DNA of 64,000 nucleotides from Streptomyces sp. CB02980 (GCF_014451325.2 NZ_JACSCH020000008.1:62001-126000), one strand, 5' to 3'. Counted from the first letter of the stretch, positions 49,235-58,441 are shown. Notes: a model not told the origin generated them from the letters alone. Numbers and translations: made by a program.

Positions 49235-49732
49235 TCAGTCGGCTGACAAGGACGGGCTCGAAACGGGCGGCAGAAGCGGGCCGCACTCCCACTCCTGGAA
49301 GATCAGCCGGGTCTCGACGCGGGCCACCTCACGGCGCGAGGTGAACTCGTCGAGGACGAGTCGTTGCAGGTCGGCGGGGTCCGCTACAGCCACGTGCACC
49401 AGGTAGTCGTCGGGTCCCGTCAGATGGAACAGCGCCCGGGACTCCGGCAGGGCCCGGATCCGGTCGACGAACGGACCGATCAGTTCCCGCCGGTGCGGCC
49501 GGACCTGGACGAGAAGGAGCGCTTCAAGCCCTCGGCCGAGTTTGGCCGGATCCAGTCGTAGCTGGTGTCCGAGGATCACGCCCGTGCGGCGAAGACGCGC
49601 CACCCGGTCCAGGCAGGTGGACGGTGCCACTCCGACCTCGGCGGCGAGTTCGCGGTAGGTGGTCCGGGCGTCGTTCTGCAGGAGGCGAAGAATGTGCAGA
49701 TCGACCGCGTCCAGTACGACAGAATCGGCCAT
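49235..49732 (-). CDS. Lrp/AsnC-family transcriptional regulator
   Basis: 165 residues. Helix-turn-helix VDLHILRLLQNDARTTYRELAAEVGVAPSTCLDRVARL read in parts, then the AsnC effector domain GVILGHQLRLDPAKLGRGLE and LFHLTGPDDYLVHVAVAD. Divergent from a PLP-dependent gamma-lyase 59 bp away, the classic arrangement for an Lrp protein that senses methionine or another amino acid and controls that enzyme. A TAGC-N13-GCTA dyad lies in the gap. Confidence 0.9.
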   Translation of the reverse strand: MADSVVLDAVDLHILRLLQNDARTTYRELAAEVGVAPSTCLDRVARLRRTGVILGHQLRLDPAKLGRGLEALLLVQVRPHRRELIGPFVDRIRALPESRALFHLTGPDDYLVHVAVADPADLQRLVLDEFTSRREVARVETRLIFQEWECGPLLPPVSSPSLSAD

Positions 49733-49742
49733 CTGGCGAACG

Positions 49743-49763
49743 TAGCACGGCGATTTCCCGCTA
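49743..49763. promoter_or_regulatory. Lrp-type dyad TAGC-N13-GCTA between the Lrp and gamma-lyase genes
   Basis: Perfect 4-bp arms around a CG-rich centre (ACGGCGATTTCCC), 11 bp from the Lrp start and 29 bp from the lyase start. A related element occurs at 47425. Confidence 0.45.
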
Positions 49764-49791
49764 CTTCCCGGTATCCGTTCACAGTGCCGCC

Positions 49792-51033
49792 ATGGACGCC
49801 ATGGACTACGGCCCCTCGGACACCCCGAGAGCCCTTGCCACCGAAGCCGTGCACGCCGGCCGCGAAGACCTCGCCTCGCTCGGTCTGCACGCCCCGCCGA
49901 TCGACCTGTCCACCACCTACCCCTCGTACGACGCCCGGGCCGAGGCCGCCCGGATCGACGAGTTCGCCACCACCGGAGCCCGGCTCGACGGGCCCCCGGT
50001 CTACGCCCGGCTCGACAACCCCACGGTCGCCCGCTTCGAGGAGGCCCTCGCCCGCCTGGAGGGCGCCGAGGCCGCCGTCGCGTTCGCCAGCGGCATGGCG
50101 GCCCTCACCGCCGTCCTCCTCGCCCGGGCGAGCCAGGGCCTGCGCCATGTCGTCGCGGTCCGTCCGCTGTACGGCTGCAGCGACCACCTGCTCGACGCCG
50201 GTCTGCTCGGCACCGAGGTGACCTGGACCGACCCGGCGGGCGTGGCGGAGGCGATACGGCCCGACACCGGCCTGGTCATGGTGGAGTCGCCCGCCAATCC
50301 GACCCTCGCCGAGGCGGACATCCGCGCCCTCGCCCACTCCTGCGGCTCCGTGCCGCTCCTGGTCGACAACACCTTCGCCACGCCCGTGCTCCAGCGCCCG
50401 GTCGAGCAGGGCGCCCGCATCGTGCTGCACAGCGCGACCAAGTACCTCGGTGGCCACGGTGACGTCATGGGCGGCGTCGTCGCCTGCGACGAGGCGTTCG
50501 CCCGTACCCTCCGCCAGGTCCGCTTCGCCACTGGTGGAGTGCTGCACCCGCTCGCCGGCTACCTGCTGCTGCGCGGTCTCTCCACCCTGCCGGTACGGGT
50601 GCGGGCCGCGTCCGGCACGGCGGCGGAGCTCGTACGGCGCCTCGCCACCGACCCCCGGATCGCGCAGGTCCACTACCCGCGGATCGGCGGCGCCATGATC
50701 GCCTTCGAGGTCTACGGAGACCCGCACGACGTCATCGCCGGCGTCCGGCTCATCACCCCCGCCGTCAGCCTCGGCAGCGTCGACACCCTCATCCAGCACC
50801 CGGCCTCCATCAGCCACCGCATCGTGGCCGAGGGCGACCGGCGCTCGGCGGGCGTCAGCGACCGCCTGCTGCGGATGTCGGTCGGTCTCGAGGACGTCGA
50901 GGATCTCTGGCGGGATCTGACCTGGGCGCTCAGCGCTCCGCCCGCCGCACCCCTTCGCGCGGCTGTTCCTGCTGCGTCTCACGGTGCTGGGGCCGGGCGG
51001 CCGGCCGCGTTGCCGAGGCCAGCCGGGCTGTGA
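49792..51033 (+). CDS. PLP-dependent trans-sulfuration enzyme (methionine gamma-lyase/cystathionine gamma-synthase type)
   Basis: 413 residues from ATG 49792. Fold-type I PLP enzyme: AVHAGREDLASLGLHAPPIDLSTTYPSY near the start, GMAALTAVLLA, the PLP-lysine motif LHSATKYLGGHGDVMGG (about 224) and SLGSVDTLIQHPASISH (about 325) near the end. Cleaves or builds C-gamma thioether bonds of amino acids; specificity cannot be read. The last 30 residues after VEDLWRDLTWALSA are alanine/proline-rich and overlap the antisense GNAT gene by 104 bp, so the normal stop seems lost. Divergent Lrp regulator. Confidence 0.9.
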   Translation: MDAMDYGPSDTPRALATEAVHAGREDLASLGLHAPPIDLSTTYPSYDARAEAARIDEFATTGARLDGPPVYARLDNPTVARFEEALARLEGAEAAVAFASGMAALTAVLLARASQGLRHVVAVRPLYGCSDHLLDAGLLGTEVTWTDPAGVAEAIRPDTGLVMVESPANPTLAEADIRALAHSCGSVPLLVDNTFATPVLQRPVEQGARIVLHSATKYLGGHGDVMGGVVACDEAFARTLRQVRFATGGVLHPLAGYLLLRGLSTLPVRVRAASGTAAELVRRLATDPRIAQVHYPRIGGAMIAFEVYGDPHDVIAGVRLITPAVSLGSVDTLIQHPASISHRIVAEGDRRSAGVSDRLLRMSVGLEDVEDLWRDLTWALSAPPAAPLRAAVPAASHGAGAGRPAALPRPAGL

Positions 51034-52384
51034 TCACCAGGGTCCCCTCCTCGATCTGGTAGTCGAGGGGAAGGTTGAGCGCCCGCATCGCGGCCACCAT
51101 TCCGGTGTTGGACGACTGCGTCACCGCGTACACGCTCGCGCAGCCGGCCTCCTCGGCCATCGCCACCAGCCTGCCGAGGAGCTCGGAGCCGATGCCGCGC
51201 CGCTGCCAGTCGTCCTCCACCATCAGCGCCACCTCGGTCTCGTCGCCGTCCCAGAGCAGATGCCCGAGGGCGACGAGCCGGCCGGAGGCCGTCTGGACGG
51301 CGAGGGTGCGCCCGAAGCGGGGGCTGAGCAGATGGTCGAGGTAGCGGTCGGCGTCGCCGACGGGACCGTGGTAGCGCAGGCCGAGGGTGCGTGCCGAGCA
51401 GCGGTCGTGCATGGCGCGCGCGGCGGGCAGGTCGCGCTGATCGGCGCGGCGGACGGTGATCTCGTTGCCCTCGGGGAGGGTCAGTACGTCCTGGCTGCGC
51501 GGGACGCGGGGGCCGAGCCGGGCGTCGAGCTCCACGAGGGCGCGGGCCCGGGCGAACTCGGTCGGGGTGAAGGGGAGGTAGGGCCGCTCCACGATGAGCG
51601 TGCCGCCGTTCGGGTCGCGCAGTCGCATCACGGTCTCCTCCAGGACGCCCTCGACCGGGGCGGGTTCGCCGGTGGGGCGGCCGGTGAGCGAGACGGCGGG
51701 CACGGAGTGGAGGGTGCAGCGGCCCAGGAGCTGGCGCAGCGCGAGCGGCAGCTCGGCCGCGTCGAGCGCCGTACGGGTGGCCAGGCCGAGGACCCGGGTC
51801 GGGGTGTCCACCAGGTCGTGGGCGTCGGCCCGCTCGGTCCAGGTGTCGCGGCCGCCGGCCGCCGCCGTCTCACGGGCGAGGGCGTGGGCCGAGAGATCGG
51901 CGGGGGCCCGCAGCAGGAACTCGTCGACCGTTCCGTCGGCGAGCGGATGCGTCTGGAGGGTGAGGATGTCCACGCCCAGGCGGGCGAGGACCGTGCACAG
52001 GGCGGCGAGGCTGCCCGGCGTGTCCGCGACGGTGGTCCGCATCCGCCACAGTGTGGTCTCGACGGGCACCACGGGCCCCGTCTCGTCCCGCTCCTCCTCG
52101 GTCCTCACCGGGACGGCCACGGGGGAGTGCCCGCCGGTGTGTCCGGCGGGCGGGGCATGGCTCGCATGACTGCGCCTCCGCGCCCACCAGGTGTGGAAGG
52201 CGGCGGTGGCGGCCAGCGCGATCGCCGAGAACACCAGGAGGTAGGGTCCGTCGGGACCCTTGGCGATGGTCTTGGCGATCGTGTCGGCCACCACCACTGC
52301 GGTGAACAGTGCGGCGAGCTCGATCAGGTCGTGCCGCCAGTGGTGCGGACGGCGGGCGCTCTTCGAAGACGTCACATCGGTCAT
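50930..52384 (-). CDS. Membrane-anchored ACT-GNAT fusion protein
   Basis: 484 residues. Two N-terminal helices (LIELAALFTAVVVADTIAKTIA and YLLVFSAIALAATAAFHTWW, about 20-70), then a linker and an ACT-like domain at about 105-165 (WRMRTTVADTPGSLAALCTVLARLGVDILTLQTH), a middle segment, and a C-terminal GNAT acetyltransferase from about 315 with EVALMVEDDWQRRGIGSELLGRLVAMAEEAG read in pieces (acetyl-CoA loop RRGIGSELL). An amino-acid-binding ACT domain next to an acetyltransferase recalls lysine acetyltransferases controlled by amino acids, but with a membrane anchor. Its 3' 104 bp is antisense to the gamma-lyase gene. Confidence 0.82.
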   Translation of the reverse strand: MTDVTSSKSARRPHHWRHDLIELAALFTAVVVADTIAKTIAKGPDGPYLLVFSAIALAATAAFHTWWARRRSHASHAPPAGHTGGHSPVAVPVRTEEERDETGPVVPVETTLWRMRTTVADTPGSLAALCTVLARLGVDILTLQTHPLADGTVDEFLLRAPADLSAHALARETAAAGGRDTWTERADAHDLVDTPTRVLGLATRTALDAAELPLALRQLLGRCTLHSVPAVSLTGRPTGEPAPVEGVLEETVMRLRDPNGGTLIVERPYLPFTPTEFARARALVELDARLGPRVPRSQDVLTLPEGNEITVRRADQRDLPAARAMHDRCSARTLGLRYHGPVGDADRYLDHLLSPRFGRTLAVQTASGRLVALGHLLWDGDETEVALMVEDDWQRRGIGSELLGRLVAMAEEAGCASVYAVTQSSNTGMVAAMRALNLPLDYQIEEGTLVITARLASATRPAARPQHRETQQEQPREGVRRAER

Positions 52385-52410
52385 GACCTCACTGTGACCC
52401 AGTGGTGTTG

Positions 52411-52420
52411 CGTGATCACG
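52411..52420. promoter_or_regulatory. Perfect palindrome CGTGATCACG upstream of the ACT-GNAT gene
   Basis: A 10-bp self-complementary motif 27 bp before the start at 52384, plausibly in its promoter. Operator role is speculative. Confidence 0.3.
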
Positions 52421-52440
52421 AACGCTTTGTGACTGACGGG

Positions 52441-52464
52441 TTAAGCGCCCATCTGGCGGCTTAA
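52441..52464 (-). terminator. Hairpin after the DUF6493 gene
   Basis: TTAAGC and GCTTAA arms with inner GCC/GGC pairing (one bulge) 9 bp after the stop at 52473. Confidence 0.5.
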
Positions 52465-52472
52465 AGAACGAT

Positions 52473-55334
52473 TCAGGCCGTTTCTGTCAGAGGCTGATCG
52501 GCCCCCTGGCCGAGTGCGCCCGACAGCCGCTTCGCCTGGACGACGAACTGCGAGGCGCTCCGTGCCGAGGCCATCGCGTCGAGCCCGGCCACCTCGCCCC
52601 GGGCCCCGCACCGCTCCACGCAGTCGGCCGCGACCGCGAGTACCTCGCCCAGACCTCGTACCGGCTTCTCCGCGCCGAGCAGCTCCGGCAGCATCGGCTC
52701 CAGGACCGCCCAGACCGTGCCGTACGCGCCCGTGGCGGCCGTCGTCCGGAGCGCGTCCGCCAGCCGGTTCGGCTTCACCGAGCCCTCCACGACCAGCCAC
52801 GCCAGCTCCGTGCCGAGCCGCCGGGCGTCCAGGTCGCCCCGCGACGCCAGGACGAGCAGGGCGTCCACCGCGCGCAGCCGGTCGTCGGCGTCCTGACAGC
52901 CCAGACCGAACGCCACGGCGAGATGGACGGCCCGGCCCGCCGGGCCGCCCGCCTCGGCGAGCGCGGTGAGCGGTTCGGTCACACCGCGCTGGTCCGCGTC
53001 GGCCCCCGAAGCGAGGGAGGACAGGACGCACGCCGCCACGAACTCACGGTCCACCGGCAACGCCGTGGCCCAGTGCGCCCGCGTGTCCAGCCAGTGGTAG
53101 CAGCGACGGGGAGTCGCCCGCAGCTCGCCCCCCAGCCACCGGAAGGCCGCCGGGAACTCCTTGCGCACCACGGGGCGATCGTCGATCTCCACGACGATCC
53201 GGTCCGTCAGCCACCACTTCTGCGAGGCGAGGTCCTTCCCCCTGGCGAGGAACCGCACCCTCGTCCCCAGGGGTTCCCCCGCACGCAGCCACGCGGCGAG
53301 CCGTCCTCCCGCCCGCGTGCCGAGCGCCTCGGCCTCCTGCGCCGCCCGCCCGGCCGACGGGTTTCCGCGCCCGACCCGGAGCAGCGCCTGGGCGAAGTCG
53401 GCCGGGGCCGGCTCGACGCCCGCGTCCCGGTAGCCGCGCAGCCGCTCCACCAGCACCACCGGGTCGATCTCGCCCGTGTGCAGGGTCGGTGCGGCGAGCA
53501 GGAACGGCAGCGCGTCCGTGCCGATCAGGCCGGCGGCCTCCCACAGGCGCGCGTCCACGATCCCCGACAGCGCCTCGTGGTGGCAGGCCTTCCGGTCGTT
53601 GCCCTTCGCCCGCCCGGAGTCGACGCGCCACCCCGGCAGCAGTCCCAGCAGCCCCGCGAGTACCACCTCCGCCCCGTGGGTGTAGTGGGTGAAGTAGTGC
53701 TGGTGCTCCCAGTGCTCCGTCGGGAACGCCTCGCGCACCGCCGCCTCGAGCCCCGCCCGGTCCCGCCGCGCGAGCCGCACCAGACCGTCGAGCGTCCGCT
53801 CGAACGCCGCCGAGTCCTGGTACTGGCCCCTCGTCACCAGCTCCTCCACCAGCGCCTCGACCGTCGTCGCCGGCGGAGCCACCCGCTCCCGCTCCGGGAC
53901 CGGCGGCAGGATCTCCTCGTACGGGACCCCGGACTCCACCTCCAGGTCGTTCCCGAACAGCGCCACGGCCGCCGGACGGTGCACCGGACTCAGCAGACCG
54001 GCCTGCTCGGCGAGCTCACGGCGTACGGAGGCGTCCACCGCCGCCGCATGACGGCCCACCAGCTTCAGGGCCCTCTCCTGGATCGTGGTGTCCTCGTGCC
54101 CGAAGGCCTCCGCCACGGCCGGCAGCAGCTCCTCCACCGCGCCCGGCTCCCGCGCCAGCACCTTGCCGACCAGCGTCAACTGGGCCCGCACCAGCTTCTT
54201 CTCCGTACGGAACAGCACCCCGCCCGTCATCTCGGCCAGCGCCCCGGCCGACAGCGCGCCGTCGGCGGCGAGGCCCGCGAGGACCTCCTGCGCGTACCCC
54301 GCGACCGGGGACGGCGCGTCGGCCGTCATCCCGATCCAGTCCGGGACCCGCTCCCGGCGCTCGGCCGCGCTCGGCTCGACGAGCCGCAGCACCTCAAGCG
54401 GGAACCGCAGGTCCCGGGCCCGGCCGCCGCGCAGCAGCCGGGAGACGCACAGGTCCACGACCTGGGCCCGGTCGAGCACGCCCTCCGTGACGAGCGCCGC
54501 GAGCGCGGTCGGCCAGTGCGTCGGCGCCTCGGGGCCGACCGACCAGGTCAGCCGGTCGGGCGTCTCGGCCATGGCGAGCGCGTGCGGCACGAGCACCCGC
54601 GTGTGCGAGTCCTCCCGGAGCCGCTCCAGCAGGCGCGAGTCGGTGATCTCCCGCGTCCACGCGAGGACATAGCCGTCGGTCGCGGGCACCGCGCACCCGG
54701 AGCGCTCCACGAGTCCGCGGATCAGGCCGTAACTGCTCTCCGCCACGGCGGGCCGTGCCGCGAGCCGCTGCGCCACGTCCGCCGTCCACGCCGGATCCCG
54801 GTCGGCGAGCACCGAGAGGACCAGGGTGCCGTCCTCGGAGCGCCAGCTCAGCAGGTCGCGGCCGCCGAGCCAGGTCGCCGTCGCGGCCGCACCGGTCTGA
54901 CAGCCGGCGCCCGCCACGTACAGCGCGCGCCGCACGGCGGTCGCCTCGTTCCACCGCTTCCAGTCCCAGGCGCGCACCTCGGAGCGCAGCGACTTCACCT
55001 GTCCCAGGGCGGTCTTCCGGGCGGCGGCGTCCAGCGGCGCCAAAAGCGCCGGTACCTTGTGGGCGCTCCCCGCGCGCACCGCCGCGAGCAGCTGCTCGAC
55101 CGGGGTGCCCCCCTCCGTACCGCCCCTGCGTCCCGCGTCGCCGCTCGTGCTCCCCGCGTCGTTCCCCGTGTCCCTTCCCGCGTCGCTTCCCGTGCCGCTT
55201 CCCGTGTCGTTCCCCGCCCCGCGCATCACGGCGCTCCTCACCTTGGTCATCATGCCGTCCATCACCCTGTTCACCAGGCTGTTCCCCATCTCGGTGCCCC
55301 CGCCGTCCACCGTCGCCCCGGTGCTCCCCGTCAT
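52473..55334 (-). CDS. DUF6493-family large helical protein
   Basis: 953 residues from ATG 55334, whose ATGA overlaps the SWIM gene stop. Residues 30-75 are Gly/Ser/Asp/Thr low complexity (GNDTGSGTGSDAG type repeats). Residues about 75-950 are alpha-helical, HEAT-like and leucine-rich, for example ALVEELVTRGQYQDSAAFE, DALPFLLAAPTLHTGEIDP and AVHLAVAFGLGCQDADDRL. The family is a large Streptomyces/Actinomycetes group of unknown function usually paired with SWIM proteins and MoxR/VWA systems, as I recall. Coupled to the SWIM gene, so a complex is likely. Confidence 0.85.
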   Translation of the reverse strand: MTGSTGATVDGGGTEMGNSLVNRVMDGMMTKVRSAVMRGAGNDTGSGTGSDAGRDTGNDAGSTSGDAGRRGGTEGGTPVEQLLAAVRAGSAHKVPALLAPLDAAARKTALGQVKSLRSEVRAWDWKRWNEATAVRRALYVAGAGCQTGAAATATWLGGRDLLSWRSEDGTLVLSVLADRDPAWTADVAQRLAARPAVAESSYGLIRGLVERSGCAVPATDGYVLAWTREITDSRLLERLREDSHTRVLVPHALAMAETPDRLTWSVGPEAPTHWPTALAALVTEGVLDRAQVVDLCVSRLLRGGRARDLRFPLEVLRLVEPSAAERRERVPDWIGMTADAPSPVAGYAQEVLAGLAADGALSAGALAEMTGGVLFRTEKKLVRAQLTLVGKVLAREPGAVEELLPAVAEAFGHEDTTIQERALKLVGRHAAAVDASVRRELAEQAGLLSPVHRPAAVALFGNDLEVESGVPYEEILPPVPERERVAPPATTVEALVEELVTRGQYQDSAAFERTLDGLVRLARRDRAGLEAAVREAFPTEHWEHQHYFTHYTHGAEVVLAGLLGLLPGWRVDSGRAKGNDRKACHHEALSGIVDARLWEAAGLIGTDALPFLLAAPTLHTGEIDPVVLVERLRGYRDAGVEPAPADFAQALLRVGRGNPSAGRAAQEAEALGTRAGGRLAAWLRAGEPLGTRVRFLARGKDLASQKWWLTDRIVVEIDDRPVVRKEFPAAFRWLGGELRATPRRCYHWLDTRAHWATALPVDREFVAACVLSSLASGADADQRGVTEPLTALAEAGGPAGRAVHLAVAFGLGCQDADDRLRAVDALLVLASRGDLDARRLGTELAWLVVEGSVKPNRLADALRTTAATGAYGTVWAVLEPMLPELLGAEKPVRGLGEVLAVAADCVERCGARGEVAGLDAMASARSASQFVVQAKRLSGALGQGADQPLTETA

Positions 55335-56746
55335 CGCGCCGCTCCGGTGACCGTCGCGCCCTCGCCCTCGCCCCCGGCACCGACGGGCTCGGGCCTCGCG
55401 CCCCGCCGGACCATCCGGACCGCGAGCGCGTGCTTGCACGGGCCACGCCGGCCCCGGTAGTCGGCCCACCACTGGCAGGTGCAGCTCAGCACGCCGTCCG
55501 ACTCCCGCACCCGGTAGCGCCGTTCGCCCGAGGCCACCGTCGCCAGATCGCCTTCGACGGTCACCGCGCCCTCCGCGACCAGCCGGCGGGCGCTCACCAG
55601 GCGCGGGTTGTGACGCTCGGCGCGGTCCGCGTCGTACGGCAGCTCCCGGTGGAAGTAGGCCGCGTCCGCCACGTCGTACCCCACGCGCCCCGCCGTGCCG
55701 AGCCGGGTCAGCGCCGCCCGCACCCGGTCGATCGTGAGCCCGGCCTGCGCCGCCAGGTCGGCCGGGTCGATCCGCGGCTCCCAGGCAAGGAGGACCGCGA
55801 CCAGCTCGGCGTCCTGCGCGGCCTCCTCCGTCGCGAGGGCCTCAAGAACCCCGCCCTCGCCGGAGAAGCCCCTCGCGGGGTCGGGCGACAGCGTCAGCGT
55901 GAGCCGCATGCCCGGCAGGACCACCTCCCAGGCGCTCGCCGTGGCCAGGGTGCCGTCCGGCACCGGCCCGTACACCCGGAGCCCCGTCGCGTGCCGCAGC
56001 ACCCGCTCCAGGGCGACGAGCCGGTCGGGTCCCGGCAGACACACCGCACCCGCGCCGGGCCGGGTCGTCGGCCGCAGGGTCCGGCCGGACTGCGTGATCC
56101 ACATCGGCCCGCGCCCACGGGCCTGGTTGCGCGGCAGGGACCGGAGGAAACGGACGGCCTCCGCCCCGCTCAGCTCGGCCCGCAGATCGAACCGGGCCGA
56201 GGCGACCTGCGCCTCGGCGAAGCCCCGCAGCCAGCGGTCCGGCAGGGGGACCTTCTTCTCCACGACCGCCCCCGCGAGCGTGGTCACCGCCATCTCCTCC
56301 GGACCCACCCGGAGGTGCAGCGGATCGTCCCCCGTCATCCGCGACAGCGCCTCACGCAGCGGGTTGTTGACGTCGACGTTGGTCGTTCCGTGCCCCGTCT
56401 CCGTACCGCCGAGTCCTTCGTCGAGCACGTCCAGGCGCGCGTACACCCCGCCGCAGCCGGAGAACGACTCGAACCGCAGCCGGTCCCCGTTCCCCGTCAC
56501 CACCGGGTCGAGCGACCCCGGCCGTATCCGCTGGTGGTAGCGGGCCGCGGCCACGTCGGCGACCGCGAGCAGACCGCGGGCGGCGACCTGCGGCGAGGCC
56601 AGGAAGCCGGCGAAGAAGCGGGGATGGGCCTCGGCCCCCCGGGGTGTGAGACCCCCCGCCGTCTCCAGACCGAGCAGCCGGCCGGAGCCCGTGGACTCCA
56701 GCGCGGAAGGGCGGACATAGGCGAGTGCCTGTACGGATCGCGTCAT
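55331..56746 (-). CDS. SWIM zinc-finger protein
   Basis: 471 residues from ATG 56746. C-terminal SWIM motif CTCQWWADYRGRRGPCKHALAV (CxC-x(n)-CxH) at about 430-452; the preceding 420 residues form a large mostly unassigned N-terminal domain with AEVRFLRSLPRN-like helices. SWIM fingers bind DNA or proteins. The stop overlaps DUF6493 by 4 bp (translational coupling). These pairs belong in the SWIM/MoxR/VWA context in other Streptomyces (recalled), but no MoxR ATPase or VWA protein is adjacent here. Confidence 0.86.
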   Translation of the reverse strand: MTRSVQALAYVRPSALESTGSGRLLGLETAGGLTPRGAEAHPRFFAGFLASPQVAARGLLAVADVAAARYHQRIRPGSLDPVVTGNGDRLRFESFSGCGGVYARLDVLDEGLGGTETGHGTTNVDVNNPLREALSRMTGDDPLHLRVGPEEMAVTTLAGAVVEKKVPLPDRWLRGFAEAQVASARFDLRAELSGAEAVRFLRSLPRNQARGRGPMWITQSGRTLRPTTRPGAGAVCLPGPDRLVALERVLRHATGLRVYGPVPDGTLATASAWEVVLPGMRLTLTLSPDPARGFSGEGGVLEALATEEAAQDAELVAVLLAWEPRIDPADLAAQAGLTIDRVRAALTRLGTAGRVGYDVADAAYFHRELPYDADRAERHNPRLVSARRLVAEGAVTVEGDLATVASGERRYRVRESDGVLSCTCQWWADYRGRRGPCKHALAVRMVRRGARPEPVGAGGEGEGATVTGAAR

Positions 56747-56851
56747 GGAAACGACGTTAGGACCCGGCACTGACAATCACCGGAGAGCCGGGTCCCGTCC
56801 GGCCGTCACGACCCGGCGGGCACCAGCTCCCGTACCACTTCCGACCAGGCG

Positions 56852-58441
56852 TCACTGCCCGACGCGACCCGGCCGCAGCACCTTGCTGAACAGGACCGTC
56901 CCGCCCTCGGCCCGCAGACGGACCGTCAGTTCCCCGCTGTGGCCGTCGATGTCGACCTCCCCGAAGTACTGCGGGCTCTCCATCGGCGACAGGTTGGCCC
57001 GCTCGGGCGCCCGGACGAACACCCGCTCCGGGCCGAACGTCGCGTCCAGCGCGTTCGCCGGGAAGCCGCCCGCGGCCAGCGGCCCTGACACGAACTCCCA
57101 GAACGGCGCGAAGTCCTGGAAGGCCGCCCGCTCCGGGGCGTAGTGCTGCGCCGAGGTGTAGTGCACGTCCGCCGTCAGCCACAGCGTGCCGGTGATCCGC
57201 CGGTGCTTGATGAACCGCAGCAGCTCCGCGATCTGCAGCTCGCGGCCGAGCGGCGCGCCCGGGTCGCCCTGCGCTATCGCCTCGATGTTCGTGCCGTCCG
57301 GGACGACCAGGCCGAGCGGCATGTCCGCCGCGAGCACCTTCCACACCGCGGTGGAGGCGGCCAGCTCCCGCTTGAGCCAGGCGAGCTGCTCGGCGCCGAG
57401 GATGCCGGTGGTGTCGTCGGCCTGCCGCCCGCGGGAGTTGGCGTTCCGGAACGAGCGCATGTCGAGCACGAACACGTCGAGCAGCGGGCCGTACCGCACC
57501 ACTCGGTGCATCCGGCGCTCGCGACCGCCCCCGCGCGCGTGGAGGGTGGACACCGGCGTGTACTCGCCGAAGGCGCGCAGGGCGCGCGAGGCGAGGACGT
57601 CCACGTCCTTCTCCGTGTAGCGCGCGTCGTCCAGGATCTGGCCCGGGTACCAGTTGTTGCGCACCTCGTGGTCGTCCCACTGCATCACCGTGGGCACCTG
57701 CGCGTTGAACGCCCGGACGTTGTGGTCGAGGAGGTTGTAGCGGAAGTTGCCCCGGTACTCGTCGAGGGTCTCCGCGACCTTCGACTTCTCGGGCGTCGTG
57801 ACGTTCCGCCAGATCCGCCCGTCGGGCAGCGTCACGCTCGGCTGGAGCGGCCCGTCGGCGTAGATCGAGTCACCGCTGCACAGGAAGAAGTCCGGGTCGA
57901 GGCGGCGCATCTCCTCGTAGGCGCGGAAGCCGCCGATGTCCGGGTTGATGCCCCAGCCCTGCCCGGCGATGTCCCCCGACCAGAGGAAGCGGACCCCCTC
58001 CCGACGCCGGTCGGGGGCGGTACGGAAGGTGCCGACGATCCGCTCGCCCGTCCGGCGCGGATCGTCCGGGTCGGCGAGCGTGACCCGGTAGTGGATCTGC
58101 TCGCCGGCGGGCAGCCCGCGCAGCGCGGTGGTGCCGGTGAAGTCCGTGCCGGCGCCGATCAGCGGCCCGTGGTGGTGGCGCACCCGCCGGAACGACTCGC
58201 TCGCCGAGGTCTCCACGAGCATGCGGGCCGGCCGGTCCGAGCGCACCCACACAAGACCCGAGGACGTCGTGACGTCGCCCGTCTGCACACCCCACTCGGC
58301 GCGGGGCCGGCCCGACAGTGCGAACGCCGGGGCGGCGAGACCGGCACCGCCGAGGGTGAGCGCCGCCGACGCGGCGAGCGAACCGCGCAGCACGCTGCGC
58401 CGGGCGGGGGAGGGGGAACTGCCGGGTACGGACTGGGACAT
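56852..58441 (-). CDS. phoD: PhoD-family alkaline phosphatase/phosphodiesterase, Tat-exported
   Basis: 529 residues from ATG 58441 with GGAGG 7 nt upstream. N-terminal twin-arginine signal SPARRSVLRGSLAASAALT then an Ala-rich h-region and a predicted cleavage after APAFAL. PhoD metal-site motifs: LWSGDIAGQGW, FFLCSGDSIYADGP, VMQWDDHEVRNNWYP and TLWLTADVHYTSAQHY. Secreted phosphodiesterase/alkaline phosphatase used in phosphate starvation, Ca2+/Fe3+-dependent in the family. A PHO box lies upstream. Confidence 0.93.
   Translation of the reverse strand: MSQSVPGSSPSPARRSVLRGSLAASAALTLGGAGLAAPAFALSGRPRAEWGVQTGDVTTSSGLVWVRSDRPARMLVETSASESFRRVRHHHGPLIGAGTDFTGTTALRGLPAGEQIHYRVTLADPDDPRRTGERIVGTFRTAPDRRREGVRFLWSGDIAGQGWGINPDIGGFRAYEEMRRLDPDFFLCSGDSIYADGPLQPSVTLPDGRIWRNVTTPEKSKVAETLDEYRGNFRYNLLDHNVRAFNAQVPTVMQWDDHEVRNNWYPGQILDDARYTEKDVDVLASRALRAFGEYTPVSTLHARGGGRERRMHRVVRYGPLLDVFVLDMRSFRNANSRGRQADDTTGILGAEQLAWLKRELAASTAVWKVLAADMPLGLVVPDGTNIEAIAQGDPGAPLGRELQIAELLRFIKHRRITGTLWLTADVHYTSAQHYAPERAAFQDFAPFWEFVSGPLAAGGFPANALDATFGPERVFVRAPERANLSPMESPQYFGEVDIDGHSGELTVRLRAEGGTVLFSKVLRPGRVGQ

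Noticed and set aside
52923..55460. 845-codon plus-strand frame opposite DUF6493
   Set aside because: Arg/His/Pro-rich shadow; the minus-strand gene is coupled by ATGA to SWIM.
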